Source of the DNA: JAHEAO01 sp942492375
GTDB lineage: Bacteria > Pseudomonadota > Alphaproteobacteria > Rhodobacterales > Rhodobacteraceae
NCBI GenBank assembly: GCA_942492375.1
Contig: CALOEL010000005.1
Location: 1-64,000 of the forward strand
Direction: 5' to 3'
DNA: 64,000 nucleotides
Below are positions 39,078-47,671 of this stretch, piece after piece (position 1 is the first letter of the stretch; each line of letters begins with the position of its first letter). The notes beneath the pieces are model-generated. The model searched no databases, had not been told where the DNA came from, and saw only the letters and a program-made list of their open reading frames with translations. The position numbers were made by a program, and so were the translations under genes.

Positions 39078-40073
39078 TCAGGTCTCTATCGTCTGGCCGG
39101 CGCCGGTCTCGGTCGCGCGCTGCGCCGCCAGGTTGGCAATCGCGGTATCCTGCACGCCGGTGCCGGTCAGGTCGGCAATCGTGATGTGTTCGGCGGCCCG
39201 GCGGCCCGGCGCACTGCCCGCGACAATCGCGCCCAGTTCGTCATAGGTCCGATCCGCCTCCGCCACGCCCGCCGCGATCGCGGTGCGCAATTCGCCCATG
39301 ATCCGTGTCTGCGACAGGCGGTCGGGAACATAGAGATCGGCCCGCCCGATGCAGTCCGGTGCAAGCTCGTTCTTGCTGTGCTGGTCCGATCCCATCGCCG
39401 TGACATGCTGCCCCGGGCGCAGCCAGCTGCCGCCCCGCAGGACCGGTTCGGTCGCGGGCGTCGTCGTCACGATCACATCCGCGCCCTGCACAGCCTGCTC
39501 GGCATCGTTCACGGCCTCGACCTCGATCCCCTGCGCCTCCGCCATGTCGCGCGCCGCCTTCGCCGCCCGCCCGGCGTCACGGCCCCAGACGGTCGCACGC
39601 CGGATCGGACGGACAAGGCAAAGCGCCACCAGTTGCAGTCGCGCCTGCACGCCGGTGCCGATGATGCAGGCGGTCTCGGCGTCCGGGCGCGCCAGATGCC
39701 GCGCCGCGACCGCCCCGGCGGCGGCGGTCCGGACATCGGTCAGATAGCCATTGTCCAGCAGCAGCGCCTCGAGCATCCCGGTCTGGGCCGAGAACAGCAT
39801 CATCAAGCCCGAGGTCGAGGGCAGCCCCAGCGCCGGATTGCCGAAGAAGCCGGGCGAGACCTTGATCGCGAAACCCGGCAGGCCCGGCACGAAGGCGGTC
39901 TTGACATCGACCTCTCCATTCACCTGCGGCATCTCCATCGACAGCACCGGCGGCATCACCACCGACCCGCCGGCCAGCGCCGCGAAAGCGCCTTCCACGC
40001 AATCCACTGCCGCAAGGTCGAGCGGCACGATGTCGCGCAGCTGCGCTTCGGTCAGGATACGGACTTTCGGCAT
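39078..40073 (-). CDS. eutC: Ectoine utilisation protein EutC, ornithine cyclodeaminase family
   Basis: A 331-residue NAD(P)-dependent protein of the ornithine cyclodeaminase/mu-crystallin family, with the Rossmann motif ACIIGTGVQARLQLVAL near residue 135. EutC occurs with EutA and EutB in organisms that use hydroxyectoine and has been proposed to help convert hydroxyectoine to ectoine, though the reaction is unproven. It is a distant relative of BhcD (54940) and the ornithine cyclodeaminase at 62018. It begins one base after the eutB stop. Confidence 0.88.
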   Translation of the reverse strand: MPKVRILTEAQLRDIVPLDLAAVDCVEGAFAALAGGSVVMPPVLSMEMPQVNGEVDVKTAFVPGLPGFAIKVSPGFFGNPALGLPSTSGLMMLFSAQTGMLEALLLDNGYLTDVRTAAAGAVAARHLARPDAETACIIGTGVQARLQLVALCLVRPIRRATVWGRDAGRAAKAARDMAEAQGIEVEAVNDAEQAVQGADVIVTTTPATEPVLRGGSWLRPGQHVTAMGSDQHSKNELAPDCIGRADLYVPDRLSQTRIMGELRTAIAAGVAEADRTYDELGAIVAGSAPGRRAAEHITIADLTGTGVQDTAIANLAAQRATETGAGQTIET

Positions 40074-40074
40074 C

Positions 40075-41058
40075 TCATCCGGCCTCTTTCATCAGATCGA
40101 CATCCTCGCCCGCCACGATCCGCGCATGCAGGCCCATGTCGATGTTGCGCCCGCTGAGCAAGCAGACCGCCGGCCCCTCCGGCCGGACCTGCCCGGTCAG
40201 CAGCGCCGCCACCCCGACAGCGCCCCCGCCCTCGACGATCTGGCGTTCCTCGAAATAGCAATGCCGAATGCCGGCGGCGATCTCGGCCTCGGACAGCAGC
40301 ACCACCTCGTCCACCAGGTCGCGGCACATCGGGAAGGTCCAGCGGTTCTCCATCCCGATCCCGCCGCCTAGCGAATCCGCCAGCGTCGGCAGTTCCCGCA
40401 CGGCGACCGGCCTGCCCGCCTTCAGGCTTTCCTGCATCGCCGCGCCCCGTTCCATGGTCAGCCCGATCACCCGGATCCCCGGCCGCGTCGCCTTCATCGC
40501 CGCGGCGATGCCGGCGATCAGCCCGCCGCCCGACAAGGGCACCAGTACCACCGCGGCATCCGGCACCTCCTCGGCCATCTCCAGCCCCAGCGTGCCCTGC
40601 CCCGCGATCACCCGCGGATCGTCGAAGGGCGGCACCATCTCCAGCCCCTCCTCTTTCACCAGCCGGTCGACCTCGACCTGTGCATCGTCCTGGCTTTCGC
40701 CGACGATCCGCACCTCGGCGCCGAGGTCACGCACCGCATCCAGCTTGTTCTTCGGCACCAGCCGCGACATGCAGATCACGCAGCGCAGCCCCTTCCGCCT
40801 TGCCGCATAGGCCAGCGCCCGACCGTGATTGCCGGTCGAGGCCGCCGTCACCCCCGCCGATCCCTCGGCGATCTGCGCCACCGCATTGGCGGCACCCCGC
40901 AGCTTGAAGGCGCCGGTATGCTGCTGCAGTTCCAGCTTCAGCCAGACCTGAACACCGGTGAGCCGTTCGAGGCTGGGCGACGGATCGCAGGCGGTGCGCC
41001 GGACGATCCCGGCGATCCGCCCGCGCGCGGCCTCGATATCGCTCGGCGTGACCGTCAT
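40075..41058 (-). CDS. eutB: Hydroxyectoine utilisation dehydratase EutB
   Basis: A 327-residue PLP enzyme of the threonine/serine dehydratase (fold II) family. The cofactor lysine is K52 in HTGAFKLRGAANAV, the substrate loop is AASTGNHGRALAYAA, and the phosphate-binding glycine loop is LSGGGLIAG. It probably dehydrates a beta-hydroxy amine derived from hydroxyectoine. The ATG at 41058 overlaps the eutA stop (ATGA); a longer open frame upstream is inside eutA. It is homologous to BhcB at 52746. Confidence 0.9.
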   Translation of the reverse strand: MTVTPSDIEAARGRIAGIVRRTACDPSPSLERLTGVQVWLKLELQQHTGAFKLRGAANAVAQIAEGSAGVTAASTGNHGRALAYAARRKGLRCVICMSRLVPKNKLDAVRDLGAEVRIVGESQDDAQVEVDRLVKEEGLEMVPPFDDPRVIAGQGTLGLEMAEEVPDAAVVLVPLSGGGLIAGIAAAMKATRPGIRVIGLTMERGAAMQESLKAGRPVAVRELPTLADSLGGGIGMENRWTFPMCRDLVDEVVLLSEAEIAAGIRHCYFEERQIVEGGGAVGVAALLTGQVRPEGPAVCLLSGRNIDMGLHARIVAGEDVDLMKEAG

Positions 41059-41831
41059 GAGGCCATCCGCGCCTCGGCCGCGAAAAGCCGGCCGATCCGC
41101 GCGGCAGGCGAAAGTCCCACCGTCTGCAACAGCGCCCAGAACAGCGCGTGGTTGGACGAGACCACGGGCTTGCCGACCTTCGCCTCGATCTCTTCGATCA
41201 GGCCCAGCGCCGGCAGGGCGGTGCAGGACAGGAACAGCGCCTCTGCATCGGCATGGTCGGCGCTCAGCGCGGCCTCGGTGATCGAGGCCGCTTCGAGCCG
41301 CGCCATGTCGCGGTCGTCCGGCAGGCCCATGCAATGCGCCGCCACCACATCGACGCCATGCGCCCCGAAATACCCGACCATCGGCTCTGTGGTCTCGGGA
41401 AGGTAGGGCGTCAGCAGCGCGATACGCCGAGCACCCAGCGCCGCGAAGGCCCGCCGCGCCGACAGCGCCGGGGTCAGCACCGGCGCGCCGGGGCGGACCG
41501 AACCGATGGCCCCGGCAATGGCGTCCTCCCCGATCACCGTCGAGGCCGAGGTGCAGCCGTAGCAGATCGCCGCAAGCGGCTGGTCCGGCACCAGAAGGTC
41601 CGCCGCCCCGGCCAGATGCGGCAGCATCGCCCGCAGGTTCGCGGGCGTGGTGGGATTGGTGAAAGCCACCCGCGTCACATGCAGCCGCAGCTTGTCGGCG
41701 GGCAGCAGGCGGGCGGCGTCGCCCTCTATCGTCAGGTCGGTCGCAAGCGCCAGAAGGCCCACCCGGATCAACGGATCCTCGGCCATCAGCCTTGGCGATA
41801 CGCGGGACAGGGAAACGGACGTGCCGGCCAT
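41055..41831 (-). CDS. eutA: Ectoine utilisation protein EutA (Asp/Glu racemase/maleate isomerase-like)
   Basis: A 258-residue protein of the Asp/Glu/hydantoin racemase superfamily. The two cysteines expected of the fold are visible in LAAICYGCTSASTVIGE and in EALFLSCTALPALGLI. EutA accompanies EutBC in hydroxyectoine users. A racemase/isomerase role on hydroxyectoine has been proposed but not proven. It lies 16 bases after the usp gene and overlaps eutB by four bases. Confidence 0.88.
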   Translation of the reverse strand: MAGTSVSLSRVSPRLMAEDPLIRVGLLALATDLTIEGDAARLLPADKLRLHVTRVAFTNPTTPANLRAMLPHLAGAADLLVPDQPLAAICYGCTSASTVIGEDAIAGAIGSVRPGAPVLTPALSARRAFAALGARRIALLTPYLPETTEPMVGYFGAHGVDVVAAHCMGLPDDRDMARLEAASITEAALSADHADAEALFLSCTALPALGLIEEIEAKVGKPVVSSNHALFWALLQTVGLSPAARIGRLFAAEARMAS

Positions 41832-41847
41832 GATATTTCCGATGCTG

Positions 41848-42285
41848 TCAGACGACGAGAACCGGGCAGGTCGCCAGCCCCGTGACCTTGTGCGACACGC
41901 TGCCCAGAAGATACCCCTCGATCGAGCCCAGCCCGCGGCTGCCGATCACGATCAGGTCGTATTCGTGATCCAGCGCGAACCCGACGATGGTGCGCGCGGG
42001 CTGGCCCGCCTTGACGAAGGCACGGACCTTTTCCAGCCCGTTATCCTTGGCCGCCGACTTGGCATATTCGGCGATGTCGCGGGCGTTGTTGCGCAGGATG
42101 TCATCCATGTTGCCCGGATCGCTGGGGCGCACCATCGAAAACGACGCCTCAAGCATCGCGTGATGCCGGTAGACCGTCAGCACCGACAAATCGGCATCGC
42201 AGAGCTTGGCCAGGTCGATGGCCTTCATCAGCGATCGTTCGCTTCCCGACGAGCCATCAAAGGGGGCAAGGATCTTCTTGAACAT
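41848..42285 (-). CDS. Universal stress protein of the ectoine TRAP operon (TeaD-like)
   Basis: A 145-residue UspA-domain protein. MFKKILAPFDGSSGSERSLMKAIDLA opens the fold, and the ATP-binding stretch DLIVIGSRGLGSIEGYLLGSVSHKV is intact, so it should bind ATP like TeaD of Halomonas, which tunes ectoine TRAP transport. It sits 9 bases after uehC and 16 before eutA, linking transport and catabolic genes. Confidence 0.9.
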   Translation of the reverse strand: MFKKILAPFDGSSGSERSLMKAIDLAKLCDADLSVLTVYRHHAMLEASFSMVRPSDPGNMDDILRNNARDIAEYAKSAAKDNGLEKVRAFVKAGQPARTIVGFALDHEYDLIVIGSRGLGSIEGYLLGSVSHKVTGLATCPVLVV

Positions 42286-42294
42286 CGGCGTCTC

Positions 42295-43581
42295 TTACTT
42301 GGCGAAGGCGAGGTCACGCAGGAACAGCGCGATCTGTGGGAAATAGATCAGCGCGACCGACACGCTGAGCAGGATGAAAATGAACGGCGGCGTTCCCCTG
42401 ATCACTTCCAGATAGGGGCGCTTGAAAACGGCGATGGCGGTGAAGATGTCGCAGCCGAAGGGTGGCGTGGCCGAACCGATCGCCACCTGCAGCGTGATGA
42501 CCGTGCCGACCAGCACCGGGTCGAGCCCGACCGATTCCACCACCGGCGCGAAGATCGGCACGAAGACCAGGATCACGACGATCGGATCGACGAACATGCA
42601 GCCGATAAAGAACGCGATGGAGATCACGAACAGCACGCCGATCGGCCCCATCTGGTCGATGCCGATACCGCCCAGGATCGCCTGCGGGATCTGCGCGAAG
42701 GAAATCACCCAGGAGAACGCCGCCCCCGCGCCCACGAGGATGAAGACGACCGCGGTGATCAGCCCGGTCGATTTCGCGGTATCGTAGAGGCCCCGGAAAT
42801 CGAGTTCGCGGAACACCACCATCTCCAGGAAGATCGCGTAGAGCACGCAGGCCGCCGCCGCCTCGGTGGGCGAGAAGATGCCGCCGTAGATGCCGCCGAT
42901 GATGATCGCCGGAAAGCCCAGCGGCCAGAGCGCCCGGCGCAGCGCGCTCAGCCGCTCGCTCCAGTTCGTCTTCGGCTCGGTGGGCACCTTGTTCCTGACC
43001 GCGTAGATCCATGAATAGATTGAGAACAGGATCAGGATCAGGATGCCCGGCCCGATCCCGGCGATGAACAGTTCGGCGATCGAGGTGTTGGAGACGACGC
43101 CATAGATGATCATGCCGATCGAGGGCGGGATCAGGAAGGCGATGTCGGATGCGTTGACGATCAGCGCCAGCACGAAGCTGTCCTTGTATCCCGCCTTCAG
43201 CATCCGCGGCCGCAGCGGAGAGCCGATCGCCACCACCGTCGCTTGCGTGGAACCCGAGACCGCGCCGAACATCGTGCAGGCCGCCGCCGTCGAGACCGCA
43301 AGACCGCCCTTCAGGTGGCCTACGAAGGACATCACCAGGTCGATTAGCCGCCCGGCCGACTGTCCCCGCGTCATGATATCGGCGGCGAAGATGAACATCG
43401 GCACCGCGATCAGCGAGGCCGGCCGAATGCCCGCCATCATCTGCTGCACCATGGTCTCCAACTGCCCGAACCCGCCGAAGAGCGAGTAGAAGCCGACGAA
43501 GGCGCCGACGATCAGCGGGATCATCATCGGAAAGCCCAGCAGCAGCAGGACGATCATGATCGAGAAGATGGTGACGGCCAT
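42295..43581 (-). CDS. uehC: Ectoine/hydroxyectoine TRAP transporter large permease UehC
   Basis: A 428-residue DctM-type membrane protein with about 12 hydrophobic segments, for example VTIFSIMIVLLLLGFPMMIPLIVGAFVG at the N-terminus and the conserved GAVSGSTQATVVAIGSPLRP and FLIPPSIGMIIYG loops. It forms the translocation path with UehB, using substrate bound by UehA. It is three bases from uehB and nine from usp. Confidence 0.93.
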   Translation of the reverse strand: MAVTIFSIMIVLLLLGFPMMIPLIVGAFVGFYSLFGGFGQLETMVQQMMAGIRPASLIAVPMFIFAADIMTRGQSAGRLIDLVMSFVGHLKGGLAVSTAAACTMFGAVSGSTQATVVAIGSPLRPRMLKAGYKDSFVLALIVNASDIAFLIPPSIGMIIYGVVSNTSIAELFIAGIGPGILILILFSIYSWIYAVRNKVPTEPKTNWSERLSALRRALWPLGFPAIIIGGIYGGIFSPTEAAAACVLYAIFLEMVVFRELDFRGLYDTAKSTGLITAVVFILVGAGAAFSWVISFAQIPQAILGGIGIDQMGPIGVLFVISIAFFIGCMFVDPIVVILVFVPIFAPVVESVGLDPVLVGTVITLQVAIGSATPPFGCDIFTAIAVFKRPYLEVIRGTPPFIFILLSVSVALIYFPQIALFLRDLAFAK

Positions 43582-43584
43582 GGC

Positions 43585-44220
43585 TCAGACCTCCAATTCG
43601 CTGTCGTCATAGCCTTCCAGAACATTGGTCGACAGGTAGATGTCCTTCTCGATCAGGTTCTTGATCGCGGTCAGCGCATATTGCAGCCCGGTCATGAAAA
43701 AGCCGACCGGCACCCAGACCAGCGTCCACCAGACCGGGATCTGCAACGACGGCAGCACCCGGCCCCGCCCCGACTGGGTCAGCATGTATTGCAGCGAATA
43801 CCAGGCCAGCCCGAACATGAAGACCGCCGTCACCACCGCGATCACCACCATCAGCGGCTTGCGCGCCTTGGGCGGCAAGGCGTCGAAGATCGCCGACATG
43901 CGGATATGGCGTCCCTGCCGCGCGGCATAGGAAATGCCCGCGAAGGTGATCAGGATGATCAGGATCCGGTTCAGTTCCTCGGAAAAAAAGATCGAATTCT
44001 GGAAGACGAACCGGCCGACCACATTGGCGATCGTGTTCGCCGCCATCAGCAGAACGCCGACCGCCAGCATGACCGCCTCGATCCGGCTGATCGCGTTGTC
44101 GATCGTGCCCAGAAATCCCGGCAGGCTGGATCTGTAGACCTCCGTCGCCGGATCGTCCACGCTTGTCGTATCGGTCTGCGACTGCAGCTGAGAGCCGTGG
44201 TTGTCTTCGCTCACCGGCAT
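43585..44220 (-). CDS. uehB: Ectoine/hydroxyectoine TRAP transporter small permease UehB
   Basis: A 211-residue DctQ-type subunit with four hydrophobic segments (beginning near AVMLAVGVLLMAANTIANVVGRF and NRILIILITFAGISYAARQGRHIRMSAI). A hydrophilic N-terminal tail of about 30 residues (HGSQLQSQTDTTS) is somewhat long but common in ueh/tea systems. It is separated from uehA by 52 bases containing a strong hairpin. Confidence 0.92.
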   Translation of the reverse strand: MPVSEDNHGSQLQSQTDTTSVDDPATEVYRSSLPGFLGTIDNAISRIEAVMLAVGVLLMAANTIANVVGRFVFQNSIFFSEELNRILIILITFAGISYAARQGRHIRMSAIFDALPPKARKPLMVVIAVVTAVFMFGLAWYSLQYMLTQSGRGRVLPSLQIPVWWTLVWVPVGFFMTGLQYALTAIKNLIEKDIYLSTNVLEGYDDSELEV

Positions 44221-44240
44221 CGTCCCCGTTGATATGGCAA

Positions 44241-44264
44241 GGCCCCCCGGTGAACCGGGGGGCC
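44241..44264 (-). other. Intercistronic stem-loop between uehA and uehB
   Basis: GGCCCCCCGG and CCGGGGGGCC form a perfect 10-bp stem with a four-base loop. On the coding (minus) strand it is followed by TTGCC, not a T-run, so it more likely protects the uehA 3' end than terminates fully. Confidence 0.75.
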
Positions 44265-44272
44265 AGGCGGCG

Positions 44273-45289
44273 TTATTGCTTCACCGCTTCAAGATCGGCC
44301 TTCATCTGGTCGAGGATTCTCTGCCCCGACTCGCCCGTCATGTCGACGAAAGCAGCCTCGACCTGTGGCGCGGTCTCCATGAACGGCTGGCGTTCCTCCT
44401 CCGAGAGGATGTTAATCTCCATCTCGGGCTTGGCTTCCTTGATCGCTTGCAGCGCCGCGTCCTGCAGCCCGGACTGGTATTCGACGATATGCTCGAATGC
44501 CGCGTCGGTGGCGTTCTGGATCATTTGCTGATCCTCTTCCGACAGCCCGTCATAGAAGTCCTTGTTGGCCATCACCGCGGTGGTGAAGTTGTTGTGGCCG
44601 ATGCAGGTGATGACATCCGTCACCTCGTACATCTTCGTCGATTCGAGGAAGAAGCCCGGGTTTTCCTGGCCCTGGATGATGCCCGTCTGCAGCGCGCCAT
44701 AGACCTCGCCCCAGGGCAGCGGCGTCGGCGTCGCGCCAAAGGCCCTGTAGCTTTCCACCAAGAGCGGGTTGGTCATCACCCGGAACTTGACCTCGTTCAG
44801 ATCCTCGGGGCTGCGCACCGGTTCCTGGGTGGTCATGCAGACCTCGCCCTCGGGGAACATGGTCAGCAGCTCCAGCCCCTGCTCGGCATAAAGCTCGGGG
44901 AACATCTCGTTGACCGCCTTCGAGCTGCGGAAGAACTCGGCCAGCTGATCGTTGTCCTGCGGCAGGAGGTAAGGCACGAAGAACACCTGCGCCTCGGGGA
45001 TCAGCGCCCCGGTGAAGCCCGGAGACTGGTCGACGAACTGCAGAATGCCGGCCTGCGCCTGCTCCATGATGTCGGCGCTTTCGCCAAGCGTGCCATAGGG
45101 GAAGATTTCGATCGTGTGGTCGGAATTCGCCTCGACCTCTTCCTTGAATTTCTGCGCATAGATGCCCTGCACCTCGTCGGCCGCTTCCTCATGGGCATAG
45201 CGCCATGTTTCCGCGAACGCGCCGCCGGTCATCGCGGCCAGCGCCATTGCCGTGGACAAACCAAGCAGGCTCTTTCTGGAAGTCGTCAT
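44273..45289 (-). CDS. uehA: Ectoine/hydroxyectoine TRAP transporter substrate-binding protein UehA
   Basis: A 338-residue DctP-family binding protein. Signal peptide MTTSRKSLLGLSTAMALAAM..GAFA, mature start ETWRYAHEEAADEVQGIYAQKF, characteristic of the ectoine-binding UehA/TeaA clade. The ATG at 45289 follows AGGAGT; the frame is open further upstream but lacks a good start. Assignment to ectoines rests on this resemblance and on the adjoining uehBC-usp-eut genes and enuR. It is the first structural gene of the operon. Confidence 0.92.
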   Translation of the reverse strand: MTTSRKSLLGLSTAMALAAMTGGAFAETWRYAHEEAADEVQGIYAQKFKEEVEANSDHTIEIFPYGTLGESADIMEQAQAGILQFVDQSPGFTGALIPEAQVFFVPYLLPQDNDQLAEFFRSSKAVNEMFPELYAEQGLELLTMFPEGEVCMTTQEPVRSPEDLNEVKFRVMTNPLLVESYRAFGATPTPLPWGEVYGALQTGIIQGQENPGFFLESTKMYEVTDVITCIGHNNFTTAVMANKDFYDGLSEEDQQMIQNATDAAFEHIVEYQSGLQDAALQAIKEAKPEMEINILSEEERQPFMETAPQVEAAFVDMTGESGQRILDQMKADLEAVKQ

Positions 45290-45597
45290 CTGATACTCCT
45301 TGTTCTGTTTGTTCTGTTTCGCGGCGTATCCGGGGACATTGATCTGCCGGTCGCCGTTCCATTCATTTCCGTTTCGCGATCCCTCCCACGACGAAACTCT
45401 GGATGTGGCGCAACGCGGGCAACCGCGACCCCCCGACCCGCTGTCAATCGGATCAAAAGGCGGTCCGGCCCCCGTCGGTTCCACTGAACAATGATGTGTG
45501 CCGGTTCAATATCATGTCAATTCAATAATAATATCATTACAATATTCATCAATACAATCTTGGAATCCGGCGATCCTGCGGGCCGGCCAGCGCCTGT
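45290..45597 (-). promoter_or_regulatory. enuR-uehA intergenic control region
   Basis: This 308-base gap has no gene. About 45485-45560 is strikingly AT-rich for this genome and contains four CAATA copies at 45507, 45523, 45540 and 45550, the first three spaced 16-17 bases. It is the natural site for the uehA promoter and for EnuR binding; I cannot fix the exact operator. Confidence 0.45.
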
Positions 45598-46989
45598 TTA
45601 CGGGGCCAGAAACGGGATATCAGAGGTCGAACGCGCCAGCCGCGCGACGATTCCCAGCCCCTCTTCCAGCCGGGTGCCGGTCGGCGCGCCAAGGCAGATC
45701 CGCACGCCCTGCCCGCGCGGCGCCGACCCCACCGCGAAGGCGGCGCCAGAGGCAAGCGCCACGCCATGCGCCCGCGCGGCCGCGACGAAGCTTTCCTCGT
45801 CCCAGTCCTCGGGCAGCGGCAGCCAGACGTGAAGGCCGAATTCCGTCTGGCGCAGGTCGAGACCCGACAGCCGTTCCGCCGCCAGGACGTTGCGCTCCTT
45901 CAGGGCGCGACGCTGCCAGCCAAGCAGGCTGTCTGCGGTGCCATCCGCGATCCAGCGCGCGCCGATCTCCGCGATCAGCGGCGTCGCCATCCATTGCGCC
46001 GCCAGACTGCGCGACGCGGCCAGGGTGATCTGATCCTCGGGCACCACCAGCCAGGCCAGCCGCAGCCCCGGCAGCAGGCATTTGGAAAAGCCGGTGAAAT
46101 AGAAGGTGCGCTCCGGCGCCAGCGCCGCGACCGGGGCCGGCCGGTCAGGTTCCAGCGGCCCCCAGGCATCGTTCTCGATGATCGTAAGGTCATGCTTGCG
46201 GGCGATCTCGACGATCTGCCGGCGGCGATCCTCGGACATTCGGCAGGCCGACGGATTAAGGCCCGCAGGCATCAGGTAGATCAGGCTCACCGCCTCGGTC
46301 GCGCAAAGCCGGGCCAGCGGCTCGACCAGCATCCCGTGCTCGTCGCAGGGCAGCCCGGTCAGCTTCAGGCCCAGCGATCGCGCAAGTCCTTTCAGCGTGT
46401 GGTGGCTGAGCGTGTCGGTGATCAGCAGATCGCCCGGCGTGGCCGCTGTCAGCAGCGCCACCGTCATTGCCGTGCTGCTGCCGTTCATCGGCAGAACCCG
46501 GAACGGGTCGGTTTCGACGCCGCATTTGCGAAGCCAAGTCACCGCCTGCCGGATCGGTTCGCGCAGCGCGATCCGGGGCCGGAAAGAAAACATGCTTTCC
46601 GGCGGCAGATCCTCGGCGACCGCCGTCAGGACTTCCTTGAACCGCCGTGCATGCATGTCGCTGGTCACCGGGGTCATGATCGAGAAATCAACGATGTCCT
46701 GCCCGGTCTCCAACCGGTGATAGGGCGTCGCGATGCCGTCATTCCGCCCCGCCCGCACGAAAGTGCCCCGCCCGACCTCACCGGCGATGATCCCGGTGCG
46801 GATCAGCGAATCATAGGCGCGGCTGACCGTCTGCACCGACAGGCCAAGCCGGTAGGCCAGATCGCGATGCGTCGGCAACCTGTCGCCCGGTTGCAACTCT
46901 CCGGTCTCGATCGCGTCGACCAGTGACTGGGCAAGGCTTCTGTAGGCCGGACGCTTCAACGTTCCGGACGATGGAGGCCAGATTGTCAT
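45598..46989 (-). CDS. enuR: MocR-type (GntR/aminotransferase) regulator of ectoine catabolism EnuR
   Basis: A 463-residue MocR-family protein. The N-terminal GntR winged helix (about 10-80) contains LPTHRDLAYRLGLSVQTVSRAYDSL. The rest is a fold-I aminotransferase-like effector domain with the PLP lysine in FTGFSKCLLPGLRLAW. EnuR represses ueh-eut genes and is released by ectoine breakdown products such as N-alpha-acetyl-diaminobutyrate or diaminobutyrate bound via PLP (known for Ruegeria pomeroyi). The ATG at 46989 is chosen; a longer open frame upstream is antisense to asnC. It is divergent from asnC with 63 bases between. Confidence 0.92.
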   Translation of the reverse strand: MTIWPPSSGTLKRPAYRSLAQSLVDAIETGELQPGDRLPTHRDLAYRLGLSVQTVSRAYDSLIRTGIIAGEVGRGTFVRAGRNDGIATPYHRLETGQDIVDFSIMTPVTSDMHARRFKEVLTAVAEDLPPESMFSFRPRIALREPIRQAVTWLRKCGVETDPFRVLPMNGSSTAMTVALLTAATPGDLLITDTLSHHTLKGLARSLGLKLTGLPCDEHGMLVEPLARLCATEAVSLIYLMPAGLNPSACRMSEDRRRQIVEIARKHDLTIIENDAWGPLEPDRPAPVAALAPERTFYFTGFSKCLLPGLRLAWLVVPEDQITLAASRSLAAQWMATPLIAEIGARWIADGTADSLLGWQRRALKERNVLAAERLSGLDLRQTEFGLHVWLPLPEDWDEESFVAAARAHGVALASGAAFAVGSAPRGQGVRICLGAPTGTRLEEGLGIVARLARSTSDIPFLAP

Positions 46990-47052
46990 GATTTCGATTG
47001 TGACATATTCAGGCCAATTGACAACCACCCAGCTCCGACCAAGAGTGGCCCC
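46990..47052. promoter_or_regulatory. enuR-asnC divergent intergenic region
   Basis: Inverted arms TTGTCA (46984-46989) and TGACAA (47019-47024) flank the start of enuR, with a TTGACA -35-like box at 47018-47023 on the plus strand. It is a candidate operator for EnuR or AsnC. Confidence 0.4.
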
Positions 47053-47553
47053 ATGCCGCGCCAGACCCTCGATGCCCGCGATATCGCCATCCTGCGCGTC
47101 CTGTCGCGCGAGGGGCGGATATCCAAGGCCGACCTCGCCGACCGGGTGAACCTGTCGGCCACGCCCTGCTGGCAGCGCCTGAAACGACTGGAGGAGTCTG
47201 GCCTGATCCAAGGCTATCACGCCGATCTGGCGCTGGGGCGGATCGCGCCGCATATCGTCGTCTTCGTCACCGTCGAACTGGACAGCCACCGCGCCGAGAC
47301 CTTCCAGAAGTTCGAGCGCGAGATGGCCCGGTTCACCGAGATCACCGGCTGCTGGGCGCTGGGGGGCGGCTTCGACTACCTGATGCAGGTCACCACCCGC
47401 GACATCGAAAGCTACCAGATCCTGATCGACGCGCTGCTGGAGGCGCATGTCGGCCTGAAACGCTATTACAGCTACATCGTGACCAAGGAAGTTCCGACCT
47501 CGGGCGGACCGCCTCTCGATCACCTGCTGGGGGCCGAGCCGCAAAAGGTTTGA
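47053..47553 (+). CDS. asnC: Lrp/AsnC family regulator of ectoine catabolism
   Basis: A 166-residue feast/famine regulator. The N-terminal helix-turn-helix is RISKADLADRVNLSATPCWQRLKRLEESGLI and the C-terminal RAM ligand domain spans about 70-150 (ITGCWALGGGFDYLMQVTTRD). It corresponds to AsnC/DoeX of ectoine gene clusters. It is divergent from enuR and upstream of the doeC-doeD pair. Repeats that could be its operators lie just downstream (47573-47656). Confidence 0.88.
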   Translation: MPRQTLDARDIAILRVLSREGRISKADLADRVNLSATPCWQRLKRLEESGLIQGYHADLALGRIAPHIVVFVTVELDSHRAETFQKFEREMARFTEITGCWALGGGFDYLMQVTTRDIESYQILIDALLEAHVGLKRYYSYIVTKEVPTSGGPPLDHLLGAEPQKV

Positions 47554-47572
47554 CCGGAACCGCCCGGATTTT

Positions 47573-47656
47573 CAGAGGATTCCTCTGCCAATCGCCGGGC
47601 TTCGAAAGAATCCTCTGCCCCAACTGGGTAAGATGACGCGACTCTGAAACCCTCTG
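47573..47656. promoter_or_regulatory. Three spaced TCCTCTGCC repeats between asnC and doeC
   Basis: A perfect palindrome CAGAGGA-T-TCCTCTG lies at 47573-47587. The half TCCTCTGCC recurs at 47611 and as CCCTCTGCC at 47650, that is at 30- and 39-base steps, close to whole helical turns. Such phased sites suit an Lrp/AsnC oligomer. The -35/-10 of the downstream genes is not obvious. Confidence 0.55.
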
Positions 47657-47671
47657 CCAAATGGTGACGCC

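Noticed and set aside
46990..47544. An N-terminal extension of EnuR by about 185 codons
   Set aside because: It would be antisense to asnC, lacks any domain, and the GntR helix-turn-helix begins right after the ATG at 46989.
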